The notes: generated from the letters alone by a model not told the origin. Counted from the stretch's first letter, positions 11,940 through 25,300 are shown. The stretch: 64,000 nucleotides of DNA from Sipunculus nudus (GCA_026874595.1 CM049314.1:74414300-74478299), one strand, 5' to 3'. Numbers and translations are program-made.

Positions 11940-12752
11940 AAGAGATGACCCGAAACTTCAAACTGTCGTATCTTATCTACAAAACGGATGGCCAAAGCAA
12001 GTATCTCCTGAGATCAAAGTATATGTTTTTTTTAACATGAACTGTCAGTGTTGAATGAATTCTGTGTATGTCGTAGATCACAGGCAGTAATTCCTCAAGC
12101 GCTACAAGAAAGAGTCCTTCGTGTGGCCCACCATGGACATCTTGGAATCGTCAGAATGAAACAACGCTGTAGAGAAACTGTATGGTGGTCAGGAATGTCC
12201 AAGGATATAGACAAATATGTGCGCAACTGTGAAGCATGTGCTGTAAGTAGAAAATCCGTCAGGCCGCAACAACCACCCCTACAGCCAATACCATGGCCGA
12301 CAAAACCATGGCAGACTGTCTAGATTGATATTTTCGGAGAAGTCAAAGCGCCTCCTCATCATCAGCGGTTTACGGTCGTTGTTCATGACTTGCATTCCAA
12401 ATAGCCTAAAGTTGCTACATCAGGAGAGGTTAGCTCAACGGTAATTATTAACAACCTTAAAGACTTGTTCACACGGTGGGGATTACCGGAAAACGTCATG
12501 TCCGAAAATGGACCCCAATTCACTTCTAGTGAATTCGAATCCTACTTGAAGTCTCTGGGAATTGAACATAATTTGACTTTATTGTACAACCCGCAAAGCA
12601 ATGGTGGAACTGAAAGATTCAACCAAGTACTAAAGAATGGTCTTAAGACAAACCTGCAAGAAAACAAAACTTCCGCTGAAGCCATACGCTCAATTCTAAG
12701 GAATTACAGAGTGACACCACGTGCACTAACTCAGGTACCTCCAGCTCAGTGA
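11940..12752 (+). pseudogene. pol: Ty3/gypsy integrase remnant
   Basis: The N-terminal HHCC zinc domain is at 12120-12245 (VAHHGHLGIVRMKQ, then YVRNCEACAVSRK). The catalytic core follows, with a first Asp in IDIFGEV near 12325-12340. The second motif reads SENGPQF, where Asp is expected, and the Glu motif is GGTERFNQ. Stops at 12321-12323 and 12402-12404 break the frame. The frame ends at 12752 and I see no chromodomain or 3' LTR beyond it. Integrase would insert the cDNA; this copy could not. Confidence 0.85.
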
Positions 12753-12837
12753 ATGCTGAACAGAAATATCAGATTGCCATTAGACTGTCTGAAGCCTTCC
12801 AAACAAGCTGATACTGAGCAAGGGAATAAAATATTTG

Positions 12838-12960
12838 CATTACCGTATTCAAAATAATAAGCGCCCCGGGTGCTTTCAAAATTGGATTTTTCCAAATATG
12901 TTTTATATTCTAATAAGCTCTCCCCCCCCCCCCCCCCCAAAAAAAAAAAACCGTCCCACA
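12838..12960. repeat. Partial GTAATAAGCGCC-family copy with poly-C/poly-A
   Basis: It starts TACCGTATTCAAAATAATAAGCGCCCC, matching the motifs of the repeats at 4455 and 15655, and runs into a C17 tract and an A10 tract near 12921-12950. The following 12960-13380 shows nothing I can name. Confidence 0.45.
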
Positions 12961-13384
12961 TCTGCCAAATACCAAAGTGCATTCCGATCATCTAACACTG
13001 CAGTTTGTGTACACTTGTTTGACTTTCAGGGCAATTAAAAAAAGATCTTTAATGATGGTTGTGTGAAGTTTTGAAAAATAATTGCTTATCCAAGTGATAC
13101 CGAATTGCAGACGATTATATTTTGTGTTGTATGCGAGTGCAAATATTGTATGAATGACTGAACTTCGAGATATCCTTTGCAGGTGAACAATTAACATTAC
13201 TGCCAACATGCACAAGCCGTTGTCTGACGCGATTGTGTGACGAGTACACGCAAGTAACTAGAATATGGGTAGTCGACAAGCGACTATGTGTATCCGCCAA
13301 AATCAGAGTAGGACGTGTTAAGTGAGGCATAGACTGAGTGGCAAGGGGAAATAGAGTTACATGTGTTACATATTAGAATGGATG

Positions 13385-14215
13385 TCTGCCACGTAAACAT
13401 GATTGTAGGTGGCGCCACCTGTTATTTGAACGAGAAACTTTCCAAGATGTATACACATGCAAAATTTCAGGTTTAAAAGTCAAACCACTGCAAAGATATG
13501 AGTGATTTTATCCCACAGCAGGCAAACAGACGGACGCTGTGCAAAAATGGCTGCAGGTGGAGCCACCATTTTTGTGTTCGTTATAAAGCTATCCAAGGGC
13601 TACATTTGTGTAAAATTGTTTTACTTATTGGTCAAACGAGTCAGGAGATATAAGCATTAATGTCTGCAGCGTGAACGTGAATGAAGCTGGCACCACATGT
13701 CATAAAATCAAGAAAGCTATCCAGGATGTATACGCATGCCGAATTACAGGTAATTTGGTCAAACCACTGCAGAGATATGAGTGATTTTAACCCAAGGCAG
13801 ACAAACAGATGGACACTGTGCAAAAATGGCTGCAGGTGGCGCCACCATTTTGTGTAGGTTATTAAGCTATCAAAGGGCTAAATTTGTGTAAAAAAATTTT
13901 TCCTGATTGGTCGAACGGTCCCAGAGATATGAGCTTGGATGTCTGCAGCGTGAACGTGAATGTAGGTGGCGCGACCTGTCATCAAATTAAGAAAGCTATC
14001 TAGGATGTATACGCATGCCGAATTTCAGGTGAATTAGTCAAACCACTGCAGACTGCAGAGATATGAGTGATTTTAACCCAAGGCAGATGAACAGATGGAC
14101 ACTGTGCAAAAATGGCTGCAGGTGGCGCCACCATATTTTGTGTATGTTATAAAGCTACCCAAGTGCTATATTTGTACAAAAATTATTTCCTGATCGGTCA
14201 AATGGTTCCCGAGAT
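13385..14215. repeat. ~285-bp tandem repeat with GGTGGCGCCACC core
   Basis: Nearly three units. The phrase GTGCAAAAATGGCTGCAGG recurs near 13538, 13818 and 14107 (spacings about 280 and 289 bp). Each unit also has a second GGTGGCGCCACC-type palindrome, AAGCTATCC, a TGTATACGCATGCC-type phrase, AATTTCAGG and CAAACCACTGCAGAGATATGAG. No coding frame survives across the units. They share the 12-bp palindrome with the 125-bp and 335-bp repeats further right. Confidence 0.85.
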
Positions 14216-15640
14216 ATGTGGGTTTATGTGTTGAAGCAGACGCACAAACGGATGCTGGGCAGAGAGGAAAGGTAAGAGGTCAAGACCAATTGGCACCAAT
14301 TCATATGTGACCCGATGATTGGTGTAAGTTTCGAAAAAATCTGCCAGTAGTCTCAGAGGAGTTCTCCGGAAACGAACGCGGCGGTAGCGGCGGCGGCGGA
14401 ACCCGGTCAAAAACATAGTATCCGCAAAACTTCGTTTTGGCGGATACAATTAGTCGAGAAACTATCGCCACCCATTTGATATAACGTACCCTGCAGGACT
14501 TGTGTATCCTTGTAGAAAAATATATCGTGTCTTGATCCTTTACTCAACGTTGGTTTTTCATTTCAAATTCAGGTTCCAGTTAAAATTGAATACAAAGGAG
14601 TTTAATCGAAATCCAATGCCGTGCATGTTGCTTTGAGTGGCCCGATTAACCTCTGACTCATGACCTCTGCGTGTTTTGGAATTAACTTCCCCAAATCTGC
14701 GTAGCTGTGGAAACCGAAGCCGCAGGTCATATCCGTGGTCGATTCGACAGGTTTCATGCCTGTTGTTATTATAAGATCGCATTGACGTTTACCGCTCCCG
14801 ATACAAGGAACGTATTTTTTTTCCAGTCGTTTTAAATGAAGGTGAACAACACGTCAGGCGATATAAAAATTATCTGTGAATGAATCATTCGCATAAAGCG
14901 CGGACGTACGATACACACACGTATCAGAATTCTCGGTTAGTGGTTTTAGTAGCGAAAGTAGTCTGTGGAGGCGGGATAACTTGCATTTTATGTCATATAT
15001 ACCAGGGTATTATACAATTGTCCCCTAAAACTGCAACGATAAAGTAAAAGTTCATCTGACAGTGCAACCTGTTGATTACTGATGATTTGCAAAAAGTCAA
15101 TTGGAGCATTATTTCAACTGTAATTAGTTACATACCGCTTACATTGACAAACGCAGCATGGAGTTTGAAAGATGTCTTTATTGTTTTATTTCTATTATTT
15201 CATAGAAAACTTATTAATTATGACAAATAACAAACATCAAATAAACATGGTTTATTGAATGATACATCCATATACGTACCTGAATTCCACGGGAATTACC
15301 ATCGTTAGGGGACGGACCACAAACTTATACACAACAGAGTGGTGGCGGTTTCAAACCGGCATATGGACAAAATACGCCTTTATTCTTTTATTGATATTAT
15401 TTTAAAGAAAACATAATTTGTTAGAAATTACAAACACTAAGTGAATATATTTCATTGTATTATACATCAACATACGTACCTGAATTCGCGTCATCCGATC
15501 AGCATGGCCACCTGCATGGTCGGCCTTCACGGACACAGTCAGTCAATGTAATCCATACACTTGACCAATGATTCTGTTGTGTGCAACTAATATTGTTATT
15601 ATATTAGTTGATAAAGTTGCCGGTATCTTTAAGCTTGGCA
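14216..15640. other. No gene recognised
   Basis: I find no gene or named element. A GCGGCGG-rich patch lies at 14378-14400. Two similar sentences (GTACCTGAATTC preceded by TTTCATTG/TTTATTGAAT) near 15275 and 15475 indicate a diverged ~200-bp internal duplication. Confidence 0.4.
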
Positions 15641-15654
15641 GGGAGAAATGAAAG

Positions 15655-15800
15655 CATTACGTTGCCCCACGTTATATTGGCTATGAAAAAAAGTGAGGTT
15701 AGGAGGGCTCACCCCTAGTTTTCTTAATGTAATCTCCTCCCAAATCCGTTGGAGGCGCTTATTACGGGAAGGACGCTTTTTACGTCGTTAGCGTATTCCC
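15655..15800 (-). repeat. Interspersed repeat (GTAATAAGCGCC family), minus copy
   Basis: The reverse complement carries the same motif order as 4455-4605: CGTAA, CCCGTAATAAGCGCC, GGGAGGAGATTACAT, TGAGCCCTCC, CCTCAC and AGCCAATATA. The two copies are inverted and about 11 kb apart. They may be independent insertions rather than the ends of one element. Confidence 0.6.
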
Positions 15801-15984
15801 TTTTTATCATTACATCAATTTTTTCTAGGTTTAAACATGTTACTATATACATTTACTGTATAACATAATTATGCAAATATTTCAGTTGATTCACATTTTT
15901 AAATTTCATCAAGATTTATAGCTAATAAACCTGGTTTTAAGTACCTGTCAGCAGGAAAGGGTGGTGGCAGGAAAGAAGGCATAG

Positions 15985-15988
<4 letters not shown>

Positions 15989-16022
<34 letters not shown>

Positions 16023-16027
16023 GAGAG

Positions 16028-16058
<31 letters not shown>

Positions 16059-16110
16059 GAGCAAGAAAGAGAGAGCTAGACTGTCATGGAGAGAAAGAGA
16101 GCTAGACTGC

Positions 16111-16140
<30 letters not shown>
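15989..16140. repeat. (GA)n microsatellite
   Basis: About 150 bp of interrupted GA dinucleotides. A twice-repeated insert, GAGCTAGACTG, splits the array into blocks. Confidence 0.95.
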
Positions 16141-16141
<1 letters not shown>

Positions 16142-16504
16142 TCTCTGACTGCTAGACCAAGCATAACTAAGACACTCACAGAAGCAGTAAGCCAGGAGTG
16201 AAGGGGTTAGGAAACAGCCTGGCAAACTGTATACCACTGACTTGATGTAAACATTCAAGACATGGTGCTTGAAAACTTGAATGAAATCTACAGTTTTTGA
16301 TTAATTTGTATCAAATTACAGATTCTGACAGAAGAAATGCTTATGTGTACATGCTGTGAAAAATAAATCCACAGCATTAACAGGAAAAATTACAGTTAAC
16401 AATAACAATAAGTATTGCAACATATTTGGTGGGTTGTGGGTGTCGGGAGGGGGGGGGCTCTCGGGGAATCTAACATTTCTGCTGATATTTGTTGATCTAA
16501 ACAA

Positions 16505-18340
16505 GGAATTAACCCATAGGTCATTGCGCTCAGCTGTTATCTATGATCACAAAATATGATGAGGAAGAGGGGGTAGACAAATGCTAGTTTTCTGTGGTAA
16601 TATAAGCTGTATCATGAGATGATGGTGTTTAACCCAAGTTATATATGATTTAGATAAAATCCTTGGATATAGGGATGACGATTGATGTAATTTATAAAAA
16701 TTAAATTTGTGCTACTGTCACTGTTTTGACTTGGCCTGATGCCTGAAGTTTACACCATTGTATCAGTTTATCATGTAAATTTTTATCTCATGAGTGTTCA
16801 TTCAGTTTCAGTCAAACATAACTGTTGAGAAACATGGATATAACAATTTCAAAAATTTAAATAATGATCCTAAGTAACCGGTTTTATGGCTTTAATTTAT
16901 AACACCTATTAACATTATAGACATCATAAAGAGAACTGATTTTTTTCACATTTTTAATTTTTAAAAAAAAAATTTTATTATTTAAAAAATGAAAAGCAAT
17001 CTAAGCTGTGAAACTAATACATTTGTAAAAAATAACACTTGGATCAGAACACCCAATACATTATTCAAGGAGCAAACTGAATATGGGCATGTTTAAGTCT
17101 ATAAACTGGAATGAAGGAATTAGTAATATAAATTTTGATTATTTACACAGAATCATGTGACAGGCGATACAGCAATGAGTCTTAATGTCATTAGTCAAAC
17201 ATATTGACATCTTTAATTAGTACTTGTCTGGGTAATAATTTAAATTTTTTACATATTTTTATTTTTTTTTAATTTTGCAATAAATAAAATTAGTTTTTAT
17301 TCTAAACCAATAGTTTGCCAAACAACTCCTGGGGGGGGGGGGGGGTTGACAACTTAGACCAGCTGCAGCGACACGATCTTGGCTGGCCTGCCCAGTATGC
17401 CCAATTCAGTGGTGTATAATTAGCCTGAAAGGTCAACAAGGGTGACATACAGGTGACTGAAGAGGAGGTTCATTACAGCCATGGTCTCATAAAAACTTTA
17501 ATGAAAGCTATAGTTCTTGTCAAATTCCTTTCAATTTTCAGAGTTAAGAAGCTAAAAATCCTTACGGGAAAAAATTGTCATTTCCAGAGTTTCTATATTT
17601 TATATTTATGCTAATATCTTTAAAAATTGCAAAATTCAGATCTAATTTTTGGTATACAATTAAATCTTAGATAAATAAAGTTATATCCCTGAAAAAGTCT
17701 CTAGCTTCAACATTTCTCTTTTAAATGATTTAATATCTTTCCTGATTTTTTTACAAAGTGCATTATTTTTGGGCCCATAACCTCAAGAAATTACAGCTGT
17801 GGTGGTGAGGTCGTATTTCAAATTTTGATCACTGTTCTGTTGATACTGTTCAATTAGATTATGGTAATCCCGTTTATATATATAACCTAAGATAAAGCAC
17901 TTATTTTACCACCGCGTTTCGATTGTCCTGATTGGCTTAATTTTACCTAGCCCGAGGACATGACCTAGAATAGGCTAGATACGTGTTCCTACGCGTCAGT
18001 GTCCGCGCCTTCTGACGCATACCATACTAACTAAAACTAATGAAACTTCCTACCACAAATATTTTACCGACCTATGTTCGGTTAACAATTTATTCGGGGG
18101 GGGGGGGGGGGGTACTATCGAGCCCTATAGCTCAAAGGATAGAGGTCTAAGTGAACTTATTTCAATTTTTCAAGGCGATTTTTCATAAACCTACCCGGAT
18201 ATTGATTAACACGTTTCTAGGATTAACGGTTACGATTTGAGCCCTGCTAACGCCTGACCGGAAGGCCAGCCGCCAAGGACGAACGACGGATAAAGCGCCA
18301 TCACTATTCTTGTACCTCAGCTGACTTACAGTCAGCTGAG
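16505..18340 (+). mobile_element. A module, copy 1 (hairpin-ended non-coding repeat)
   Basis: The start is a diverged form of the module opening (ACCCATAGGTCATTGCGCTC, then AGCTG). The end is a GGACGGAYAAAG-like phrase and a perfect hairpin at 18316-18340 with 10-bp arms CTCAGCTGAC / GTCAGCTGAG and a 5-nt loop. The interior is AT-rich and non-coding, with a poly-G tract at 17332-17346 and another at 18097-18111. Copies 2 (25955-27794) and 3 (30812-32622) share the same internal phrases in order, such as AATTTTTGGTATACAATT-like text and TTTGGGCCCATAA. Probably a non-autonomous mobile unit; its class is unknown. Confidence 0.6.
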
Positions 18341-18399
18341 CTAATAAAACAAACGTGACCAGGTATTATTATATTTTATTTGGTATTTTGATGAGCTTT

Positions 18400-18870
18400 G
18401 GGGCAGTTTGAGGGGGGATTTGAAATTGAATTAAACAGTGCATGGATCTGTGGGTCACGACGGCCAGCGAAAATTTATTCTGAGAATATTTGTATAAAAT
18501 CCTAGTGGTTGTGTCGACTGTGTTGACTTTTAAAAGCTTATAGGAACTGGCCCTTGCTGGTGTCAATGAAATATTAAATATATATTCTTTTAACTTATAA
18601 AACTTTGTACTTTTATGGACTATGTCACAGATGCAGGAGTCTCATGATCAACTATTTCTAGAAGTATCATTATTTCAGAAATGTGACAGTAATATGTACA
18701 AATAATATCCATGGGAATGTATAAACGACTGTTAATTATAGAAAAAGGAAGAAAGTGGAGACTTGCTGAGGTATAAAAATACACATTTAATTTAATAAAG
18801 GGAAAATAAAATGCTGTGAAACATTTTAAAAATTTCATTTTCTAATAAGCATTAAACTAAATATCATTAA

Positions 18871-18918
<48 letters not shown>

Positions 18919-19280
18919 CATTTGTAATGCATGAAAATTGTGGCCTGAAACCATCTAATAATTAATAATGCATTAAGGGGAAAAACATGATGGGTCTAAG
19001 AGTTATATGAAAGGATAAATTTGACCAACAAAGATTTGTAATGTATTTAATAATTCTAAAACAGGTGAAATATATGTCCAAATGCAAATTCAGATCATTT
19101 TAATCACTCCTCTAATAAATTATTTATGATAATGAACATAATCCATTTTATAGCTGTATACTTAAAATATCAATAGCAGAACAATTGCATCAATTCTACA
19201 CATAATTCACATAATTTGATTCACAATTCTAAACTGCATCATGCCAACAAATGTATTTACTTCTTAACCACAAAAATATA
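18400..19280. repeat. D block (linker between A and B modules)
   Basis: A non-coding block that recurs, diverged, at about 37560-38165. Both copies share TATAAAATCCT, TTGTGTCGACTGTGTTGAC-like text, TTTATGGACTA, AAGTATCATTATTT and GAAGAAAGT in the same order. This copy has an (AT)n array at about 18873-18915. Confidence 0.6.
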
Positions 19281-19282
19281 TC

Positions 19283-22200
19283 TTATAACAAGGCCTACAG
19301 GCCTAATGTGAACCTGTAAAATGGGATATACAACAGGTATAATGCTCACATGGTAACATGCTGGACCATTATTTGAAAAGTACTTGATTACTTCTCAGGT
19401 ATATGTGTGGTATGTACATGTACAGTGCAAGTACTAAATATTTGGACCCGAGTACAAGCACCAATTACATAAACGTCACTCCTGTACTACTGACATGGAC
19501 GGACAGAAAAATGACTGTTAGTGGCACCACCAGTCTTATGTATTTCAGACTGCCCTCGAAGATATAGGGGCATGCGAAATGTCAGGCAAATACTTCAAAC
19601 CATTGTGCACAGATGCATGAAACCAAAACAATTGTTGGTTGCCCCACATGTCTCGTATACAGCAAGACCATTAAAGATGTATGGACATGCATAATTTCAG
19701 GCTTACATGTCAAATCACTCCTGAATAACAAACAGGGACATACACTGTGCAAAAATTATTGTAGGTGGCACTACCAGTCTAGTGTAGACGAAGCTATCCG
19801 AGATGTATAGTTATATGCACGATATCAGGGTGATATATCAAATCCCTCCTGAGAAATAAGCAGGAACAGAGACTATGCAAAAATTATTGTAGCAGGTGCC
19901 ACCAGTCTTGTTTATGACAAGGCTAACGAAGATGTATCTAGACTTGCACAATTTGAGCCTGGTACATAAAATCCCTCCCATGAAATGAGCAGGAACATAC
20001 ACTGTGCAAAAACTATTTTAGGTGGCAACACCCATCTTTTGAAAGAGAAAACCATCAAAGCTATATGGGCAGGCCAAAATATCAGACCAATACCTAACAC
20101 TTCTCAGTCAGGTTTCACTCAGATGACCAAGCTCAACTGAACAAGCTTCACCCAAGCGAACAAAAACTAATTTTTAGGTGCAGCTAATATACAGATTGTA
20201 CTCTTGACCTCTACCTCAGGTTGCACTGAGTGAACGTTTCATCTGTTGCCCAAATCTGACGGTTTGCAAGAGTTGACAGTTTGCAAAGCTTCACATGGAT
20301 ACAGACTGAAACTAGGCCTGTTGTCAAATCTGAAACAGTTGGCAATCTACCAAGTTAATTAAATACAGATAAAATTTTGTCTTGTTGCCAAATCTGTTTT
20401 CACATACTGAAAGAATTTTTTTGCAATGCTTTTTTTCATGGTGACATATTCACAAGATATTTTTTCTACTAATAACTGATACCCATTAAAAGCAAAAATC
20501 AGAATACAGATATATTTTATTCATGGATTTAACTAACCCATAAGTTGGAAACGGAGATTAATTATTTATGTCCCTATTCAGCCCTGTTTATTTACACACA
20601 AAGCTCTGCTTGCTTCCTCAATAAATCTACTAGCTTTGTTTACCAAAGTGTCCCACCGTCCTTTGTCTGTCAAATAATTAATCCAAAATCATTTAAGTAA
20701 ATTTGAATAAAGGCCATCTAAGAACAATTTTTGTGTTATAGAATTTGAAACAAAAAAAATGAAGAAGAAGACTTTTGCAGCCCTAAATTTGATATAATCT
20801 TACTTGGCCACCAGACCGACTTCTGCTCTCCATGACTATACCAAAAATAAAAGAACTCGATCAATTCTGAGAACTGTGCCCTAGGCTAACTTTTGTGAAA
20901 AAAAATTAAACTTTTTAGCTTGACAGTTTCATTATGAAACACCAATGCAGAAGCTAAAATGGGCTAAAATAAGAAGGTTTGTGCCCTACAAAAACAAGTT
21001 AATGTAGGTGGCGCCAAAAAAACTGCAATTTCAAATATGAGTCATGTGAGCAACATTTGCACAAAACATGTTCCTTGCTCATGTTGTCTCTGAGATTTTT
21101 ATGTTATTATGCTTACTTGGCCAAATGACTAAGTTCAAAATCCTGTATGCAAATCCATCGAACCTAAACCATTTTTAAAAAAATAGGAGTGAGCTCATCT
21201 CTGGGATCATTTCTCTGAAATATTGAACAATTTGAACGAATGATTTCAGAGATGATTTTCAAAGGTTTTTCAGCTTTACCCCATAAAATGCAAGTCTACG
21301 CAGGTGGCGCCGTAAAAAGCTAAATCCGACAACATTTAATATGTGACTGATTTTTTAAAATAAAATAAAGAAATGCTAATCCTGTCTCTTAAATATTTAT
21401 TTTGTGGAGTTACTCGCCTCCATTTTTTAATACTAACTTAACTACGTATATGTACATCTGCAGAATTCCATTTCGGTTTCGACTATGTGACTGGGCAGTT
21501 TCAAATGCTTCCTCTCATTTAATACCTGGCATTAACCAGGCCTGGTGAACACTGCACCTGGGGCCCATGGCATGTAATCATCCCCATTGCTGGGTCATAC
21601 CACCAAGGAATACCCAGGTATTGGTATATTTGTGAGTGAAATATGGCCATAGTCCATTTAAGCCAGCAGGGCACTCATCCTGGGCTTGGGCTGACCGTAA
21701 AAATCTCACCGCCTCGGCTGAGATTCGAACGCACGGTCTCCTAGTATGAGTCCTGTGCGCTACCCCAGAGCCACGAAATTGATAATCCGCGGAAGCTGGA
21801 TGCTAGCTCCTGCTGTTCCTGAGAAATTATAGGTTAATTAACGAATGACCGGTGACCGTTGATAAAGGTGGAGCCACCAATACCTTAATTTCAAATATGA
21901 CTCATGTTACCAACATTTGCATATAATTTGGTGATGATAGCTGCAGCCGTTTCTGAGATTGCTAATTTAGTATGCCTTTTTTTTGCCAAATGACTAAGTT
22001 TAGCTTCGAGTAACTCGGCAAAAATCACCGAACTAAAATCATACGAAAAACTTGAGAAAGATTGTTTCTGGGACCATTTCCATGAAATATTTGACAATTT
22101 GGTTGGACAGTAGCGAAGGAGAAGATTTTTTAAAGGTTTTTTATGGCGTTTCCCCCATTGATCCTAAGTCAATGCAGATAGCCAAAAATAAACTCAATCT

Positions 22201-22346
22201 GATAGTGTTTGATATTACTCTTCCATAAAATTGGGGCTGCCAGCTCTGAAGGTTCTTGAGATAACATGGGTTAAAGTACGGACGTCGGATAACGCTGGAC
22301 AGCAAACAGATGAAGTTGCGCAATCGCATGAGCTCACAAGTTTGCA
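19283..22346 (+). repeat. B module, copy 1
   Basis: It begins AACAAGGCCTACAGGCCTAA and ends near GAGCTCACAAGTTTGC after a degraded GGAC-type tail (ACGGACGTCGGATAACG). Inside, a ~125-bp tandem array (about 19500-20075) repeats TGCAAAAATTATTGTAGG followed by a GGTGGC-ACCA core and TCAAATCCCTCCTGA. Later paragraphs repeat the phrase 'caaatatgagtcatgtg-accaacatttgcac'. Module B' (28200-30172) has the same order. A SINE interrupts this copy at 21460-21785. Confidence 0.7.
21460..21785 (-). mobile_element. tRNA-derived SINE
   Basis: Read on the minus strand, the head resembles a tRNA promoter: an A-box-like TGGCTCTGGGGTAGCGCAC (about 21772-21754) and a B box GTTCGAATC (near 21733-21725), about 30 bp apart. 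A ~250-bp body without tRNA structure follows. The flanking B module text resumes on both sides by comparison with B' near 29585, which has no insert, so this is an insertion. Transcription would be by RNA polymerase III from the internal promoter. It is not a functional tRNA gene: the acceptor and anticodon arms do not pair properly. Confidence 0.7.
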
Positions 22347-22369
22347 AAAAGATGAAATCAGTTAATTAG

Positions 22370-25300
22370 TTTTTCAGATACTGGACCTTTTGTATCAGAT
22401 TTTTAATTATTTTAGAGGGTACTTTTGAGCCCAATAGTTCAGAAGATAAATGTCACAGGCACTCAAATTCAGGATTTCAATTATATTTTTATGGACCTCC
22501 GTGGGTGTAACGTTAGAAGATTTTAGGCCTAGGGGATACTATTAAAACTAACCGTGTTCTCAACATCTTCTTTTTAGCAAGTGGTTCACATAATATAGGT
22601 CATTATGACCTAAATTTAGGTTTCCATGGAGATGTGCCTTGAGCATCCCTGGATGTACAGTTATTTTTTTCCAGGTCTAACGGTTACCATTTGTGCCCTA
22701 TTATCGGACAGACTCCTTCATCTGAAGATCTCAAAAATAGGGGAAAAATGCGTAACAAGTGACCCATGGGTCATGACGCTAAGCCGACTGAAATGTTGAT
22801 AATATGTCCCTGAACAGACAATTAAGATAGGTGGCATCAGTGATCATGCATATTAGCTTAAGTTCATCAAGACCAATAAGCACAACATATTTGATGACAA
22901 TCAAACCAGCCTTTCATGAGGAATCTGGCAATTTGTGTGTATTTTGCATTATTTCTGGGGTACTCAAACATACCCTAAAACTCTGAGAATATAAGTCACT
23001 GTGACCCAATTTCAGGTTTCTTGAGAGAACTTTTAAGGAACTCTCAGGATGTCAAGTTAGAAGATTCTGGGCCCTATGGTTATGATTTGTGTCCTACTTT
23101 GGTATCAAATTTTCAGTTATTCTGGGGGGTACTTCTGAGCCCCACAGCTCGGACAATATGGGTGTCAGAGACCTAATTTCAGGTTTCTAAGGAGACTTTT
23201 CATGGGCCTCCCAGCATGTCTAGAAAAAAAATTCTAGGTCTAGTCGTTACGATATGTGCCTTATTAACAGATGATGGCATCTTTTAAGGTCTCAAAAAAG
23301 GAGAAAAAATCGAAAAATAAAGGTGGTGCCACCAGTCTGCAAAAACTGATGTAACACCCCATGATTAATATCCATGCAAAGAATCATGGTGACCATTGCA
23401 TTAGTTGTTCAGATATTTGAGCTTTTGTATCAAATTTTTCATTATTCTAGGGGTAATTCGGAGCCCCATAGCATAAATAATATGGGTTACAGAGACCTTA
23501 TTCAAGGTTTCCAAGAAGACTTTTCACGGACCTCTCCGGATGTAAAGTGAGAAGATTCAAGGTCCAGCTGTTACGATTTGTGCCCTCTTAACAGATGAAG
23601 GCATCTTTTGAGGTGTCAAAAAAATGAAAAAAAATCGTTAAAAAAATGAAAAAATACAGGTGGCACCACCAATCTGCAGTAACTGATGAAACACTCCATG
23701 ATCAATATACAAGCAAAGATTCATGGTGATCATTGCATTAGTTGGTCAGATATTTGAGCTTTTGTAAATATAGGTCACATGGCCTAATTTCCATTTTCAT
23801 GGAGATTGGTCTAAGAACTCCTCCTGGGATATATAATAAGAAGTTCCCAACCATACTAACGGTAACGATTATCGCCCTGTTAACGGACGAACTGCTTCAT
23901 CTGAAGGTCTCAAAAATAGATCGCAAAATATTAAAAAAAAGTGGCGCCACCAGTCTTCAGGAAATGTTGAAATAATCCATGAGCAATGTGCATGGAATAA
24001 ATCATGGCAATCAATTGTGATGCAGGCTGTTTATTATGTTTTTGTAATTATACCTTATTATATGTAAGACAAGCTGGTTCAGAGTTGTATATAGTTTGCT
24101 CAAGTATTTCATGGGCTGGTTTACGGTACAAAACTTCAAGAAATCGCCCAGAAAGCGCCCAGACGGAGTGTCTGGAACAAACGGACAGGTGGGCGTGGCC
24201 TGATAACAGGCACGGCCTGTGATTGGCGAGTCGCGCTGGCGAAACAGACTCTTTGTAGTGTGGGCTTGTGTCGTTTGTTCCCAGTGTGGCAAGTTAAAAC
24301 AAGTGACCCATAGGCCATGACGCTCAGCTGAATTCAAGGAATGTTGAACAATGAGCAAAATGACTGCCAGAGTGCAAAAAAATTCATGAATTTTGTGAAG
24401 AGTCCTTAGAAATGGGTTTCAGTGGGCTTTTGGGCAGATGAAGAACTTCATTTGAAGGTCTCATAAATAGAAAAAAAATTGCGTAATAATTTGAAAAAAA
24501 TAAAGGGAGTGGCACCAGTCTGCAGGAACTGATGAAACACTCCATGATCAATATATATCCAAAGAATCATGGCTATCAAGGCATTACTTATTCAGATACT
24601 GGAGCTTATGTTTGTATCAAATTTTAAATTATTCTTGGGGATATTTATGAGCCCTATAGCTCAGAGAATATGGGAAACAGAAACCTAATTTCAGGTTTAG
24701 AAGGAGATTTTTCATTAGTCTCCCTGGATGTGAAGTAAGAAGATTCTAGGTTCAGCAGTTACAGTTTGTGCAATGTTAACAGATGACCACTTCATTTGAA
24801 GGTCTCATAAATAGAGAAAATGCCTAAAAAATTGAAAAAATACAGGTGGCGCCACCAGTTTGCAGGAACTGATGGAACACTACATGATCAATATGCCTGC
24901 AAAGAATCATGGTGATCAATGCTGTAGTTATTCAGATACTTGAGCTTTTGTATCAAATTTTGCATTATTCTGGGGGGTACTTTGGAGCCCCATAGCTCCA
25001 AGGATATGGGTAACAGAGACCTAATTTCAGGTTTTCAATATTTTCATGGACCTCCCTGGATGTGAAGGTTGAAGATTCCAGGTCCAGTGGTTACAATTTG
25101 TGCCCTGTTAACAGATGACAGGTTCATTGCATGCCAAAAAAAAGAGAAAAAAATTTGTAAAAATTGGAAAAAAATATAGGTGGCACCACCAGTCTACAGA
25201 AAGTGATTGAACATCCCATGATCAATATTCATGCAAAGAATCATGGTGATCAATGCAGTAGTTATTCAGATACTTGAGCTTTTGTATCAAATTTTAATTA

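Noticed and set aside
21700-21790. A functional tRNA gene on the minus strand
   Set aside because: A- and B-box-like motifs are present, but the stems do not pair and a long non-tRNA body follows; called as a SINE.
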